A DNA stretch of 64,000 bases, from NCBI RefSeq assembly GCF_963675165.1, contig NC_087388.1, positions 1,466,800 to 1,530,799 on the forward strand, written 5' to 3'. Shown here in pieces: positions 1-13,812 of the stretch. The notes beneath the pieces were generated by a model. It saw only the letters and a program-made list of their open reading frames with translations. It ran no database searches and was not told the DNA's origin. The stretch is from Halichondria panicea (Eukaryota; Porifera; Demospongiae; Suberitida; Halichondriidae). Every line of letters begins with the position of its first letter. The first letter of the stretch is position 1. Position numbers and translations under genes: made by a program.

Positions 1-3000
1 TTGATAATGATGGAAATACACCATTGCTTTTTGCTGCTAAGAACAAACATGTACAAATAATTATAATGTTGCTTCTATTATCAATGTGTGATAGACACTT
101 CTTGAACGGAGACCGCGTGCTCTGTTCCTTTAGCCGTAGTCAGATGGATTCTCATCATGTTAAACTCTTTGAGGATGTCCTCTTCGAGTATTACAATGAT
201 TCTGAAGCAGTGGAGAAAACTATGCGTCTGATAAGTAAATTCTTTGTTGATTATATTCAATTCAAGGATTATAAAGATGATGGCTTTATTGCATTGTTTG
301 TAGCTGCATCACTCGGTCTCAAAGACTTGATTAATCGACTAGTTACACAGAATAAAGTAGACCTGAATATTAGGGGATTCCATGGCTTGTCTGTTCTCCA
401 CTGTGCCTGTTTTGGAGGACACATCCAGCTCATGGAGAATCTTATTTCAGAACATCTTATGGACCTTTCTGTTAAGGATACAAAAGGGCACACAGTTTTG
501 CATTACGCAACTTTAAAGGGGACTCCCTATGAATGCTATTGTGGTCACATAGAACTGATAGACAAACTGGTGGTGGAATACGGCCTCAATCCCACAGATA
601 GAGATAATGATGGAAACACACCTCTACATATTGCAGTTTCGAAAGGACATGTTGAAGTAGTGACACACCTGATCATTAAGCACAGTGCTGATATTGATTG
701 CACTAATAACCAGAACGCTACTCCATCAATGCTGGCTGCACTAAATGGTCATGTGCATGTTTTAGATATGTTAGTCAAAGAATTCAACAGCAGTTGTCAT
801 GTCCGAGATGACCATGGTTATACTCTCCTTCACTATGCATGCCTTGGTGGTCATATAGAACTGATAGACAAATTAGTGCTTGAATATGGCCTCAATCCCG
901 CAGATAAAGATAATGATGGTAACACACCTCTACATATTGCAGCCTCCATTAAAGGACGTGTTGAAAAAGTGAGACACCTGATTAGCAAGCACAGTGCTGA
1001 TGTTGATTGCACTAATAATCAGAACAGTACTCCATTGATGCGAGCTATGCTGAATGGTCGTGTGCATGTTTTGGATATGCTAATCAAAGAATTCAACAGC
1101 AGTTGTCATGTCCGAGGTTACAATGGTTATACTCTCCTTCACTATGCATGCATTGGTGGTCATATAGAACTGATAGACAAATTAGTGCTTGAATATGGCC
1201 TCAATCCCGCAGATAAAGATAATGATGGTAACACACCTCTACATATTGCAGCCTCCATTAAAGGACGTGTTGAAACAGTGAGACACCTGATTAGCAAGCA
1301 CAGTGCTGATGTTGATTGCACTAATAATCAGAACAGTACTCCATTGATGCGAGCTGCGCTGAATGGTCGTGTGCATGTTTTGGATATGCTAATCAAAGAA
1401 TTTAACAGCAGTTGTCATGTCCGAGGTTACAATGGTTATACTCTCCTTCACGATGCATGCAATGGTGGTCATATAGAACTGATAGACAAATTAGTGCTTG
1501 AATATGGCCTCAATCCCGCAGATAAAGATAATGATGGTAACACACCTCTACATATTGCAGCCTCCATTAAAGGACGTGTTGAAACAGTGAGACACCTGAT
1601 TAGCAAGCACAGTGCTGATGTTGATTGCACTAATAATCAGAACAGTACTCCATTGATGCTAGCTGCGCTGAATGGTCGTGTGCATGTTTTGGATATGCTA
1701 ATCAAAGAATTCAACAGCAGTTGTCATGTCCGAGATGACGATGGTTATACTCTCCTTCACTATGCATGCAATGGTGGTCATATTGAACTGATAGACAAAT
1801 TAGTGCTTGAATATGGCCTCAATCCCGCAGATAAAGATAATGATGGTAACACACCTCTACATATTGCAGCCTCCTTTAAAGGACGTGTTGAAACAGTGAG
1901 ACACCTGATTAGCAAGCACAGTGCTGATGTTGATTGCACTAATAATCAGAACAGTACTCCATTGATGCGAGCTGCGCTGAATGGTTGTGTGCATGTTTTG
2001 GCTATGCTGATTAAAGAATTCAACAGCAGTTGTCATGTTCGAGGTTACAATGGTTGTACTCTCCTTCACTATGCATGCAATGGTGGTCATATAGAACTGA
2101 TAGACAAATTAGTGCTTGAATATGGCCTCAATCCCGCAGATAAAGATAATGATGGTAACACACCTCTACATGTTGCAGCCATTAAAGGACATGTTGAAAC
2201 AGTGAGACACCTGATTAGCAAGCACAGTGCTGATATTGATTGCACTAATAATCAGAACAATACTCCATTGATGCGAGCTGCGCTGAATGGTTGTGTGCAT
2301 GTTTTGGATATGCTAATCAAAGAATTCAACAGCAGTTGTCATGTCCGAGGTTACAATGGTTATACTCTCCTTCACGATGCATGCAATGGTGGTCATATAG
2401 AACTGATAGACAAATTAGTGCTTGAATATGGCCTCAATCCCGCAGATAAAGATAATGATGGTAACACACCTCTACATATTGCAGCCTCCTTTAAAGGACG
2501 TGTTGAAACAGTGAGACACCTGATTAGCAAGCACAGTGCTGATGTTGATTGCACTAATAATCAGAACAATACTCCATTGATGCGAGCTGTGCTGAATGGT
2601 TGTGTGCATGTTTTGGATATGCTAATCAAAGAATTTAACAGCAGTTGTCTTGTCCGAGGTTACAATGGTTATACTCTCCTTCACTATGCATGCAATGGTG
2701 GTCATATAGAACTGATAGAGAAATTAGTGCTTGAATATGGCCTCAATCCCGCAGATAAAGATAATGATGGTAACACACCTCTACATATTGCAGCCTCCTT
2801 TAAAGGACATGTTAAAACAGTGAGACACCTGATTAGCAAGCACAGTGCTGATGTTGATTGCACTAATAATCAGAACAGTACTCCATTGATGGGAGCTGCG
2901 CTGAATGGTTGTGTGCATGTTTTGGATATGCTAATCAAAGAATTTAACAGCAGTTGTCTTGTCCGAGGTTACAATGGTTATACTCTCCTTCACTATGCAT

Positions 3001-6000
3001 GCAATGGTGGTCATATAGAACTGATAGAGAAATTAGTGCTTGAATATGGCCTCAATCCCGCAGATAAAGATAATGATGGTAACACACCTCTACATATTGC
3101 AGCCTCCATTAAAGGACGTGTTGAAACAGTGAGACACCTGATTAGCAAGCACAGTGCTGATGTTGATTGCACTAATAATCAGAACAATACTCCATTGATG
3201 CGAGCTGCACTGAATGGTCGTGTGCATGTTTTGGATATGCTAATCAAAGAATTCAACCGCAGTTGTCATGTCCGAGGTTACAATGGTTATACTCTCCTTC
3301 ACCATGCATGCGATGGTGGTCATATAGAACTGATAGACAAATTAGTGCTTGAATATGGCCTCAATCCCGCAGATAAAGATAATGATGGTAACACACCTCT
3401 ACATGTTGCAGCCATTAAAGGACATGTTGAAACAGTGAGACACCTGATTAGCAAGCACCGTGCTGATATTGATTGCACTAATAATCAGAACAATACTCCA
3501 TTGATGCGAGCTGCGCTGAATGGTTGTGTGCATGTTTTGGATATGCTAATCAAAGAATTCAACAGCAGTTGTCATGTCCGAGATGACGATGGTTATACTC
3601 TCCTTCATCATGCATGCGATGGTGGTCATATAGAACTGATAGACAAATTAGTGCTTGAATATGGCCTCAATCCCGCAGATAAAGATAATGATGGTAACAC
3701 ACCTCTACATATTGCAGCCTCCTTTAAAGGACGTGTTGAAACAGTGAGACACCTGATTAGCAAGCACAGTGCTGATATTGATTGCACTAATAATCAGAAC
3801 AATACTCCATTGATGCGAGCTGCGCTGAATGGTTGTGTGCATGTTTTGGATATGCTAATCAAAGAATTCAACAGCAGTTGTCATGTCCGAGATGACGATG
3901 GTTATACTCTCCTTCATCATGCATGCGATGGTGGTCATATAGAACTGATAGACAAATTAGTGCTTGAATATGGCCTCAATCCCGCAGATAAAAATAATGA
4001 TGGTAACACACCTCTACATATTGCAGCCTCCTTTAAAGGACGTGTTGAAACAGTGAGACACCTGATTAGCAAGCACAGTGCTGATGTTGATTGCACTAAT
4101 AATCAGAACAGTACTCCATTGATGCGAGCTGCGCTGAATGGTCGTGTGCATGTTTTGGATATGCTAATCAAAGAATTCAACAGCAGTTGTCATGTCCGAG
4201 GTTACAATGGTTATACTCTCCTTCACCATGCATGCGATGGTGGTCATATAGAACTGATAGACAAATTAGTGCTTGAATATGGCCTCAATCCCGCAGATAA
4301 AGATAATGATGGTAACACACCTCTACATGTTGCAGCCATTAAAGGACATGTTGAAACAGTAAGACTTTTGATTACTCAACACAAAATTGATATTAATATC
4401 ACTAATAATGTTTACTCTACCCCATTGTGTTTAGCAGCTGAAGGTGGTCATGAGATTGTGATTTATGCCTTTATTAAAGAGTTTAAATGCAGCCCACATA
4501 ACAGAGGCTACAATGGTCAAACTCTGCTTCACTATGCTTTCCAAAATGGTCACGTAGAACTATTGAATAAACTGGTAGCTCAATATAAGGTGGATCCCAC
4601 AATTAGAGACAATGATGGGAACACACCTCTACATCTTTTGTGTCCTACACCGCATACTGAAGAAATGCTAAGAACAATCCTTTGCAAGTACCAGTACTGG
4701 ACAGTGTTTCAAGTTAATAATAAAGGTAACACCCCTCTTCACACAGCAACTCTATATGGGCAAACTCATTGTGCACGTTTACTATTGCAGAAGTATAATG
4801 CTCCACTTTTTGTGCGAAATACAGATGGGAAGACAGCCCTTGATTTAGCTAAACTTCAGAGAAAACAAGAAATTGTTACAATTTATGAAAATCATACTTC
4901 CAAACTCCAGTTAACCTATGAGCAACTAGACGAACTTGCTAAACAAGAGTTTACTGGTGAAAAGAACCTCACCAGAATATTTGTTGTAGGGCATCCAGGT
5001 GCAGGGAAATCCACGCTTGTTGAGACTATTAAAAAGGAAGGTTTCTTCAGCTACTTCAGCACATCAACTGTTTCCCCTCACACTCCAGGCATTATTCCAA
5101 GTACTTATGACAGTAGTTATTATGGAAGAATGATACTCTATGATTTTGCTGGTGATTCCGAGTACTACTCCTCACATGCTGCAATTATGGAGTCAATCAA
5201 CACATCAAAAGGAAGTAATATATATTTGATAGTTTGTGATTTGAGTAAAGGCGAAGAAGCTGCTGTCACTAAATACAGCTACTGGCTTTCATTTCTATCA
5301 TACAATATTAAGCAATTCTCAAACATGATTATCCTACCAGTGGGAAGCCATGCTGATGTAATCAACAAAACGTCAGTTAAACAAGTGTTACGTGTTCTTG
5401 ACAGCGTATCCCAAAAGTTCTGTAGCAGCTCCAAGATTGATAATTTTCAAATTGAACAAAGTGTTTCTCTTGATTCTCGTAAACGAGGGGCTGTAGTAAA
5501 TTACATAAAGGAACTCACTAAGAAATTTTCCAATTTAGTATCCCTTTCCCCAGAGACAAGCACACTCTTGGGATTGTTGAAGAAAGACTTTGAACATGTT
5601 CCAGCTTGCAAAGTAAGCCTCCTTATCTCTCACATAGAAGAGACTGGAATTCCACTGCCAGTAAATTCTTCATCACTGTACACTCTCATAAGAGAGTTAC
5701 ATGATTTGGGTCTGCTAATGTTGATAGAGAGAGAAGGGGACTCCATTGAGAACCATATAATAATTCTCAAGATATCAACATTCACATCAAATGTACACAA
5801 AAAACTATTTTCAGAGTCTGACCTCACAGAGCACATTGATCAACTCAAGTTTAGCGTAGGTATTATTCCAGAATCACTACTGGAGAGAGTACTGCCAGAG
5901 TACATCACAAAAGAAAGTCTACTGCAGTTGCAGTACTGTCACGAAATTGAAAATTTGTACGTGGAAAAGGACCACACTCTTTCTCAACTCACTTCAGAAC

Positions 6001-7373
6001 CTGTACCAACAGATAGTGCCACTAAAGAGAAATCTCATTTATTTTTCCCTGCTCTATGTGATCTCAAGCTTGAGGACATTCAATGGCCTAAATCCGAAGG
6101 TGATAACATTACTTTGGGATGGTATGCTAAATGTGATGGTGACAGATTCGACTTCTTTCCAACACGATTTCTTCATGTGCTTATCGTTCACCTCTCTCAC
6201 AACTTTGCACTAAAACAAAGCCTGCCAACAAGACACAGACTCTCCACTACAGCTTTGATTGCTGAGGTGCATGCTGCCAATCCTAGCTGTCGTGTGTGGT
6301 CGACTGGTTTGCATTGGCTTATGAAGAATGGAGTGGAAGTGTTTGTCGATATGCCTAAAGAAGCTGATAGTAAAGAACTGGTTGTACTAGCAAAGAGTGA
6401 CGTCCGAAATCAAGCCAAGTGTTTTGAAACTCTGCATCAAGTTATTCAAAAGATAGTGGAAACAAAAGTTGAATTCTGTGCTGGTATAGTGCCTACTGTT
6501 TACCTTCTTGATCCGAGTAACCTCAAGGATGAACCTTTTACGAATGCTTTGAGTTCATCTAAATACGTTCTTAGTGATATCGAAGAAGCACTAGCAGAAG
6601 GCACTGAGGAAGTTGCCGATAAAAACAGGCAATGCTTCTCCACTCCTATCAAAGAATGGATCAGCCCAACAAGATGGGCCATATCTTACTGGAGTAAGTT
6701 TCACACACACATATACACGCGTAATTAATTAATTTGTTTGTTATTGTACTACAGATTTGTTTTTTCCAATGAATACCTTCTTGGTTCATTCTGCTTTGCT
6801 AGAAGTAAAGGATGCTCAATGGAAACTGCTAGGAATGAGTCTTCCGATCCCCTGGAACAAATTAGATGAAATTGAGAATAATGACTCATCGTTCCCAGGT
6901 GACATTGCTAAGAAAAAAGAAGTAATTCGACTGTGGATGTCTCAAGAACCCACCTGGATAGTGTTGGTAGACGCTCTCAGTCAATCTGCATATGGATGGT
7001 CACAGAATTCAAGTCAAATCTCACAAGAGCATAGTAAGTACTTCACAATCATTATAGCTCTATGAATTATTTATGCGTGCATTATAATATAGATGTACCT
7101 CTACAAAAGAAAATCCTTGAAAGCAATTCATCCGTCCGTCCTGACGAGGATTTTCTCCAATCGTTTGCTGCCATCATTGGCTCTCGATGGCAGTGTCTTG
7201 CTTTTCCCCTCTCCCTCACTTCTGAAGACATTGTGAGCATCAAGAGAGAGACAAGAGGAGCAGAGCCGACCAGACAAGCACTCGTCATACTGCAGAAGTG
7301 GGCAGCCAGGGAGACTGCAACTTATGGTCAGTTGAGAGAGAGACTCCGAACACTCTCAGTGTTTCATATCTGA
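1..7373 (+). CDS. ROCO copy 1: ankyrin-Roc-COR-Death-Death protein, 5' partial
   Basis: Three coding exons: before the window to 6693, 6755-7033 and 7093-7373 (TGA 7371-7373). Both introns are GT-AG and phase 1. The frame is open from base 3 to the stop, giving about 2416 residues. The window starts inside an N-terminal ankyrin block that copies 2-4 also have. Order: ankyrin head with a non-ankyrin insert (about 95-300); higher-order ankyrin array (about 550-4370); further ankyrins to about 4890; Roc GTPase with P-loop GHPGAGKST (4989-5015), DFAGD and GSHAD; COR-like region to 6690; Death domain in exon 2 (WKLLGMSLPIPWNKLDEIE); second Death domain in exon 3. Known for the family: Roc binds GTP, COR mediates dimerisation and Death domains recruit signalling partners. 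A cytoplasmic scaffold or sensor role is inferred. Nothing in the visible frame is broken. Confidence 0.9.
550..4370 (+). repeat. Three-ankyrin higher-order tandem array of ROCO copy 1
   Basis: Thirteen units, each carrying a YGLNP landmark, repeat every 303-306 bp in frame. Each unit holds three ankyrin repeats of about 34 residues (GYTLLH..., GNTPLH..., NSTPLM...). Units are nearly identical at DNA level across the middle of the array. They differ mainly at a few positions: SIKGR, SFKGR or IKGH; LLHY, LLHD or LLHH; RGYN or RDDD. The near-identity implies recent expansion or gene conversion within this gene. Confidence 0.93.
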
Positions 7374-7599
7374 GAAAAGTTGGTATCATGCATCACAGCA
7401 CACATTTAACTGCATGCATGTAGATATTTATATAGCTGTTTTATCATCACCTTGTTTGTAAGTTTTCACTTTCAATGTAGACTGCCCTGCAATGCACTGC
7501 ATAATTATAACTTTCAAAAAAAGCACATAATTTTGTTAGCCTTTACTAGTTTCTTAATGTTGTCAATTATTATTAGTCAATTAATGCTCCCCAAGTCAT

Positions 7600-9955
7600 T
7601 TTTGTACTGCAGCTAGAGCTTCAGCTAGTGTTGTACATAACTTCTGTAACAGCTCCAAGATTGATGATTTACAAAGCATTGCTCTGATGTCGTAAATGAG
7701 GAGCTGTGAATGACACTATCCTCCGTTGGACTTTCCCCAGAGACAAGTTCTCTTCTGGGATTGTTGAAAAACACTTTGACTATATTCCAAGCTTGCATAA
7801 TAAGCCTCCTTATCTCTCACATAGAAGAGACTGAAATTCTGCTCACACCCTAAGAGAGTTACTCTCATCAGATGTACCTATAATCAAATATTGTCAAAGT
7901 CCACTAAAGCGGACGTCACCAATTACATCGATTAACTCAAGTTCAGCATAGTCCTAGTCATTACAGAATTGCTACTGTATGGAAAAGTACTGCCAGGATA
8001 TACCACAAGCTGCAGTACTGCCACGAAATTGAGAATTTGTACGTGGAAGAGGTCCACTCTTTCTCAACTCACTTCAGCCTAACCAGTATACCAACTATAA
8101 GAGTGCCACTAAAGAGAAATCACATCTGCTTTTTTGATCTATGGGTGAAAGGTGACAAGATTACCCAGGATTTTATGCTAAATGTGATGTTGGCAGATTT
8201 GACTATTTCCTCCTCATCTCATTTTTCTCACAGCTTTTCATGAAAACAAAGCTTGCCAACAAGCCGCAGGCTCTCTATAATAACTTGAATTTTCTAATTC
8301 TTCTACTTCTTTGATCGCAAAGGTCCAATTATATGCTGCCAATCCTCGCTGTCATGTCTGGTCTACATGTACTATACTTGGTATATGCAGGCTTATGAAG
8401 AATTGGAGTGGATGTATTTGTCGATATGTCTAAAAGACGGTGATATAGGAAAGAACTGACAGCGAAAAATATGCTAACAATCTGCATAATTATTATTATT
8501 GTTATGGAAACAAAATTGATTTCTGTATACTGATTATTGCCTTAATTCTGTTTACCTTCTTGATCCGAGGATTAAACTTTTAAAAATGCTAGAAATGTGC
8601 TCTCAGAGATATTAGTGAAGCACTAGCAGAAGTAACTAAGCGTGCAAGTCATGGATAAAAATGACAGTATTTATGCATCTCTATACGGCTCCATGCAATT
8701 ATAAAGATTGGATCATCCCAAAAGATATGGATTTTGGAGTAAGTTTCAAGCACACACTCACATTGCATGCACATGCACACACCACCTGTAAGTGTAATCA
8801 ATGTTTTATTATAGATATTAAAGATACAATTCCTAATGATGCGCAGGCACTGACGAAGAAGTTACCGATAAAGACAGAACATACTCCACTCTAATCAAAG
8901 ATTGAATCAGCTCAGGTGATATTCTTGGATTTAAACCCAACGTTTAATTTGTCCATGAGCTTAATTATTTCCCCCAGATTTGTTGTTCCCTGATTGACTC
9001 TGCTTTCAATTACTTAGGAATGAATTTTTTAATCCATTGGAATAACTACCTTTCCCTGATATCGCCAAGAAAGAAGATAGTATAATTTGACCGTGGATGT
9101 CTCAAGAGCCCACCTGGATAGTGTTGGTAGATATACCCTACAAAGATAAAACTCCTAATAATTAATACGCATGCAGGCACTGATAACGTTACCGATAAAG
9201 ACAGAAAGTGCTCCACTCCAATCGATTGGATCAGCTCAGGTGATATTCTACTGGAGTAATGGAATAAGCAGCATTCAAACCCAACATTTAATTTGCTGTG
9301 AGCTTAATTATTTCCTTGTTATTTCCGATGGGTGAGTCCCTGATTGACTCTGCTTTGAACTGCTTATTTGGAAATAATTTAAAACGAAGCATCCTTCCCT
9401 GGTGATATTGCCAAGAAAGAAGAATGTATAATTCAACTGTGGATGTCTGTAAGACCCACCTGGAAAATATTGGTAGAGGCTCTCGTAGTCAACCTACAGG
9501 ATTGTCCAACAAAACAAGTCAAATCTCACAAGAGCACAGTAAGTACACTACCGTAGCAGGTATATATTTCGAGGGTATAAACTTCGCGGAATGACTGTTC
9601 TAAAAAAAATTTTTCACGGAATAGCAGTCTTTTTGTGCATGGGTATAACGGTACATGCTTAATTATAGTGAAAAATCACGAACATTATAATTATACCCTC
9701 GAAATAATTATACCCACTATAATAATAGTATATTATAATTATAGCTATTCTATTGCAGACGTGCTTCTATACACAAGAAAAGTATTATTGAAAGCAATCA
9801 TCTGTCGCGCGCTAAACTTTTTCGAATCGTTTGACTGCCATCATTGACTCGTTGGCAGTGTCTTGCTTCTCCCCTCTCCCTCACTTCTGAAAACATTGTG
9901 AGCATCAATAGAGACAAGAGAAGCAGAGCCGACCAAACAAGCACTCGTCATGCTG
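7600..9955 (+). pseudogene. Decayed ROCO 3' region (Roc-COR-Death relic)
   Basis: DNA similarity to the functional copies is clear but no long frame survives. Recognisable pieces are: the end of Roc (about 7620-7760, CTCCAAGATTGATGATTT); COR pieces at 7760-7860 and 8020-8270; the exon 1 tail 8310-8745, still ending in GGAGTAAGTTTC; and a second exon 1 tail at about 9170-9265. Two Death exon 2 relics follow (about 8975-9170 and 9335-9540, the latter still followed by GTAAGT) and one Death exon 3 relic (about 9758-9955). It is riddled with indels and stops. Having two exon 2 relics suggests a further internal duplication or a fusion of two decayed copies. Confidence 0.82.
9549..9731. mobile_element. 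MITE-like TIR element, TACCGTA family, in a pseudogene intron
   Basis: Starts TACCGTAGCAGGTATATATT and ends with the inverted form (ATACCCTCGAAATA... to GTATAT). Homologous elements sit at the same place in two other decayed copies (17271-17431 and 40360-40519), between Death exon 2 and exon 3. It therefore inserted before the segment was duplicated. Confidence 0.7.
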
Positions 9956-10868
9956 AATTGTTATACACTTTCCATTTTTTAGATCTGTACCATGCATATT
10001 ATGTGTAGATTTAACTGCAATTGCACTTACACATATACTGTAGATATAGAATCCAACACTTTTTTGTGTCACTGAACTTTCATAATTCATGCCTTGCCAC
10101 GTAAGCAAAGATTACTTACTGCTGCACTTTCAATTGTCATTTTTATGCAACACCCTACATCCTTCAAAAAAATTAGCACATTTTTGTATTATTAATGAAA
10201 TGAATTTTTGCACTCAGTTCTATAGCTAATGGTTGCATGGGTGAATGTGCATGCAATGTTATGGCTTAATTATGTACTGTGTTATTCATAACTACATTAT
10301 TACTCAATACACAGTACAGTAGTTACGTATAATAATAGTTATACAGTATCCTGTTTGTCACATTCATAAAAGTTTGTACTGTACGAATATATACCTGTGC
10401 ATGCAGTACATAATTAATAAGCAGTTCTATCGAGAATGGTAAACTTAACCAGACATGCACCCTCTCACTGCCCCTGTTTTAATATTCCCATGCATGAGCC
10501 AGCACAATTATATGGACTTTTTAGCTTATATTTCTAGATTTAATTAGCCCATATAATTATACCAATTTGAACGGTTTCCTAATCACACATCACATAGCCC
10601 GCTATAAGTGTGTAGTATATTTAGAATACCAAATGATAGGTAAACAAAGCACTTCCTTTTCCAGTTCCATGCAGTAACTGTTGTATTTAAACGTTACGCG
10701 AGTAAATATTATAATGCTACAATGTTTTTAACAATCACAAAAACAGTAATTATAGATCTAGATTATAAATGCGCATCATAAAAACTCGACACGAGCTATT
10801 AGTAAAAGCAAGAGTTCAATATAATTACACAAAAAGTTAATATAATATTATAAGGAAATTCAGTAAAA
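9956..10868. other. Non-coding spacer shared by three duplicated segments
   Basis: I see no gene here. Blocks such as TGCACTCAGTTCTATAGCTA (near 10207) and TTCATGCCTTGCCAC (near 10085) recur in the same order at about 17847-18060 and 40835-41080. This marks the spacer as part of a segmental duplication. Confidence 0.7.
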
Positions 10869-13167
10869 CTACAATCTGTTATGTTCCAGCGAATCAAAGT
10901 TGGCAAGGTTAGCTGCTTCTGACCATACAGCATATGAGGTGAGATGATTAAATCACATTCATCGGTAGAAACAAGGGGTTTGATAGGAATCATTTTAACT
11001 TGGAGCTCAATAAGCTTTGCTAGAAGGGTGAGTCTTCGCATTTCAGCTTCAGCATCAGAGAGTTGATGCTGCGAATTGCATAATGAACTCTTTAAGGTAG
11101 TTCAGGCCTCGTTTTATTAGAGCTATCAATCTTTGGTTGATAACAGGATTGTGTTACAGAAAGCAGATTTAGCTTTAGATTGGAGAAAATCTCACTTGTA
11201 GTGACAATTTGGAGCAGAAATGAAAGCTTAGCTTTAGTAATGTGAGGGAAGAGAACAGTATTAACACTTTTCTTGCCTACAGTGGAATCGTTCGATATAA
11301 CTCGTTCAATTCTTCGGCAACAAACAATCAATTCAAAGAGCTAGCCTTTTCGAGTCCTGTACTTATCTCGCTAGTTCAGTTTGCAGGTCAATGGAGTCAA
11401 TAGTACTCATCTGCTTCTTCTTTATAGCTTCCACATCAGCCAGTTTGCTCCTAACATCATTGCCATATCGGAGGAATTTTCTCACTGCAGTCTTGCACCT
11501 TGGGCATACTTTGAGAGTGATTTCCTGGGACTCTCCTGTAGGATTACTGTTGTCAGTTGACATCCATTTATCAAGCATTTCCATAACAATGTGATTGCAA
11601 TCAGGCAAAAGAATGAATCTGGCATCTTCTTCATCCTCGGGTCCAAAAATTATCTCAGTGACCTCTTCTTTATTACAAATACGGCAAACTTTTGGGCAAA
11701 CTTCTCCACAAAGTCCAATGCACCTGTGTTTGCATTCCTCCAGGCGTTTTGGACATGGCTGATCGCAAGGAGGTCGATTACAAGGCATTCCACATGGCTG
11801 GGTGTAAGTAAAATGAGGGCAGGACCATGCAGTCACAAGGCTCCATGCAGGGAGCACATGGTTCAAAATATTTCTTAGGGCAATGGCTGTGAGTGCAAAA
11901 TTTGGCACATGGCTTGGAGCATGGAGGGCAGCTTGGTGTGCAAGGAAAGTCACAACGGTGACCACATGTTAAGGTACGATCGCATTTGGACTTACAGCCA
12001 ATGTGAAGACGTCCCATTTTTCAAGTGTAGCAGGTTCCAGTACATGGATGTTCACAATCTAACAAAGCACCGCAAGGCACTGAGCACTCTACTAGATCTT
12101 CTTTGAGATAGCACTGAACACTTGTAGCACATTCGTTTACAGACATGGCCACAAGCCAATTGTTTTCTGCAACCTTGTAAGCACTTGTACTCACGATACT
12201 CTATGTCATAGGGGTGACAAAGTCGACGGCAGACATGACCACAGGGCAAACAAGTTTCACATTTCTTTTGGCATCCACCCTCTGGGCATTTGAGAATATC
12301 TTCAGCCACTCGGGCATTTACTTTTTGGTCTTGGTGGATGTGGCAATGTAATGGGAGAGCTTCACCAATACAGTCCATTTCTGTGAAGCTCTCTATTATT
12401 TTAGGCCATATCGTTTTAACCTTGTCACGAAGCATTTCCATATTACCAATTATGAACAAGCTCATTTTGGCTCTCGACAAAGCAACGCAAATACGATTCT
12501 CAATTCCGACAAATCCAATTCTTTGTTCATTGTTGCTCCTCACAAGGGACAGCAATATGATTCGGTTTTCTTCTCCCTGGAAGTCGTCAACAACAGCTGT
12601 TCGAACACCATTGATCTTTCTGGCTCTGAGAATTTTTTAAATCTCAGCAGTTGTCCTCGGTAGAGAGTCAAGATGGTTATTTCCTCTTGTTTATAGCCTT
12701 GTTTCAGCAGATAGTCACAGAGAGCTCCTAGGTAATTTGACTCGTGAGGATTTGAGTGACTTTGTCTATCGTCTGTTTCGGCTAGTTCTGGTTGAGTATG
12801 GGTGATGAAGAAGAGGTTTTTACCAATTTCTTGGATGTGACCATAGTTGTATACTGATTCGTGATTGTGCAGTTCTTTATATATGGCTGGAGTAATCAAG
12901 CTGGCAATCTCAGGTCTCATTCGATGCTGAATACTTAGTGTTTGTACAGGACAACCGTTCTTTGCTAAGCGCTCAAATAATGAGATATTAAAGTCGTAAC
13001 TTCTTTTCAAGCTCGTAGTAAGTTTGCTTTGGCTGTAGCTGTTGATGGTCACCAATTAAAACCAGCTGTTGGACTGTTGGGGACAGAGAAGTGAAAATGT
13101 GAGGCTCAAAAACTTCAGCTTCTTCGATAACTAGATCTACTATCTTTGGTCGAATTGATTTAATGAT
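10869..13167 (-). pseudogene. ZNFX1: ZNFX1-like helicase/zinc-finger gene, 3' portion, broken
   Basis: Read on the minus strand, the order matches ZNFX1. It has UPF1-like SF1 helicase motif II/III (VIEEAEVFEPHIFTSL, GDHQQLQP), SIQHRMRPEI, DDFQGEENRI and VALSRAK. NF-X1 zinc fingers follow (CGHVCRRLC, CGHRCDFPC, CPPCSKPC), then the CPRCKTAVRKFLRYG segment, a helical tail, and a C-terminus with AVWSEAANLANFD before a stop at 10869-10871. It is broken: frame changes near 13010, 12640, 12115 and 11830, an in-frame TGA where a zinc-ligand Cys is expected (about 12023), and TAA after LQTELAR (about 11363). The RZ finger expected near the C-terminus is missing here. The family acts in antiviral dsRNA sensing and small-RNA biology. 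Convergent with ROCO copy 1. Confidence 0.83.
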
Positions 13168-13812
13168 TTTTTTTTTTTTACAATTCGGCAAAGCCAGGAT
13201 ACAATAAAATAGCAGAAGCTAATAAGTTAGTACCCTAAACCTAAAAAATAAAATATAATAATAATAGTGTAACTATACCTATTCAAAGCATGCAAGTACT
13301 ACAGGGTCATTAAGTAAATAATTTTAAGGGAGTACAAGTGCTAATTATAAGTTCACAATTTGCCATAATCCTGTTCCACAGTTCAATGGTCCTTGGGAAT
13401 AAGGAGTTACTATGGACCGATGTTCTGTATGATACTGGAGTCAGAGACAGATTGTTAACATGTCTTGTATTGTATGTTAATTGTCTCTTCTTCGGTATTT
13501 CCTCATAGTATACAGAATTTTGAATTAATGGTGCAGACTGGCCAATACCCTTCTCTGACCCAGCGTTGGTAGGTCTGCTTGTTTCAAAAGTTCCAAATAG
13601 CTGATAGAGTAGTCCCACTGCTTTAGGCAAACCTTTATTGCAAACTTCTGGACTTTTTCCATATCCTTGATAATGCATTTCAAGTGTGGGTTCCAAACAA
13701 TTGACATATTCTAGATTTAATGAAAGATTTGTATAGTTTCAGCATAACAGTAGGGGGAGAATGAGTTGCAAAGTTTCTGTAGCAGTCCAACAAGTTTTCT
13801 CGATTTCTTACA
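13168..13812 (-). mobile_element. 5'-truncated LINE (non-LTR retrotransposon) insertion
   Basis: Minus-strand reading gives the C-terminal end of a LINE reverse transcriptase in two overlapping frames: KKSRKLVGLLQKL, SIVWNPHLK, EKVQKFAIKVC, LPTLGQRRVL, and SLFPRTIELWNRIM near the end. A poly(A) tail of 12-13 bases lies at 13168-13179 (T on the plus strand). A 6-bp target-site duplication, AATGAT on the plus strand, lies at 13162-13167 and 13813-13818. Removing the element rejoins the ZNFX1 frame (AAKHNYI + IKSIRPKIV), so it interrupts a former helicase exon. At about 645 bp it is 5'-truncated, as is typical of LINE insertions, and inactive. Confidence 0.85.

Noticed and set aside
550..4370. 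Regularly spaced direct repeats that could suggest CRISPR or satellite DNA
   Set aside because: The repeats are in frame, encode ankyrin repeats and have no spacer/repeat structure.
11391..12640. Plus-strand frames over the ZNFX1 relic
   Set aside because: The opposite strand carries the recognisable Cys/His and helicase motifs; these frames are shadows.
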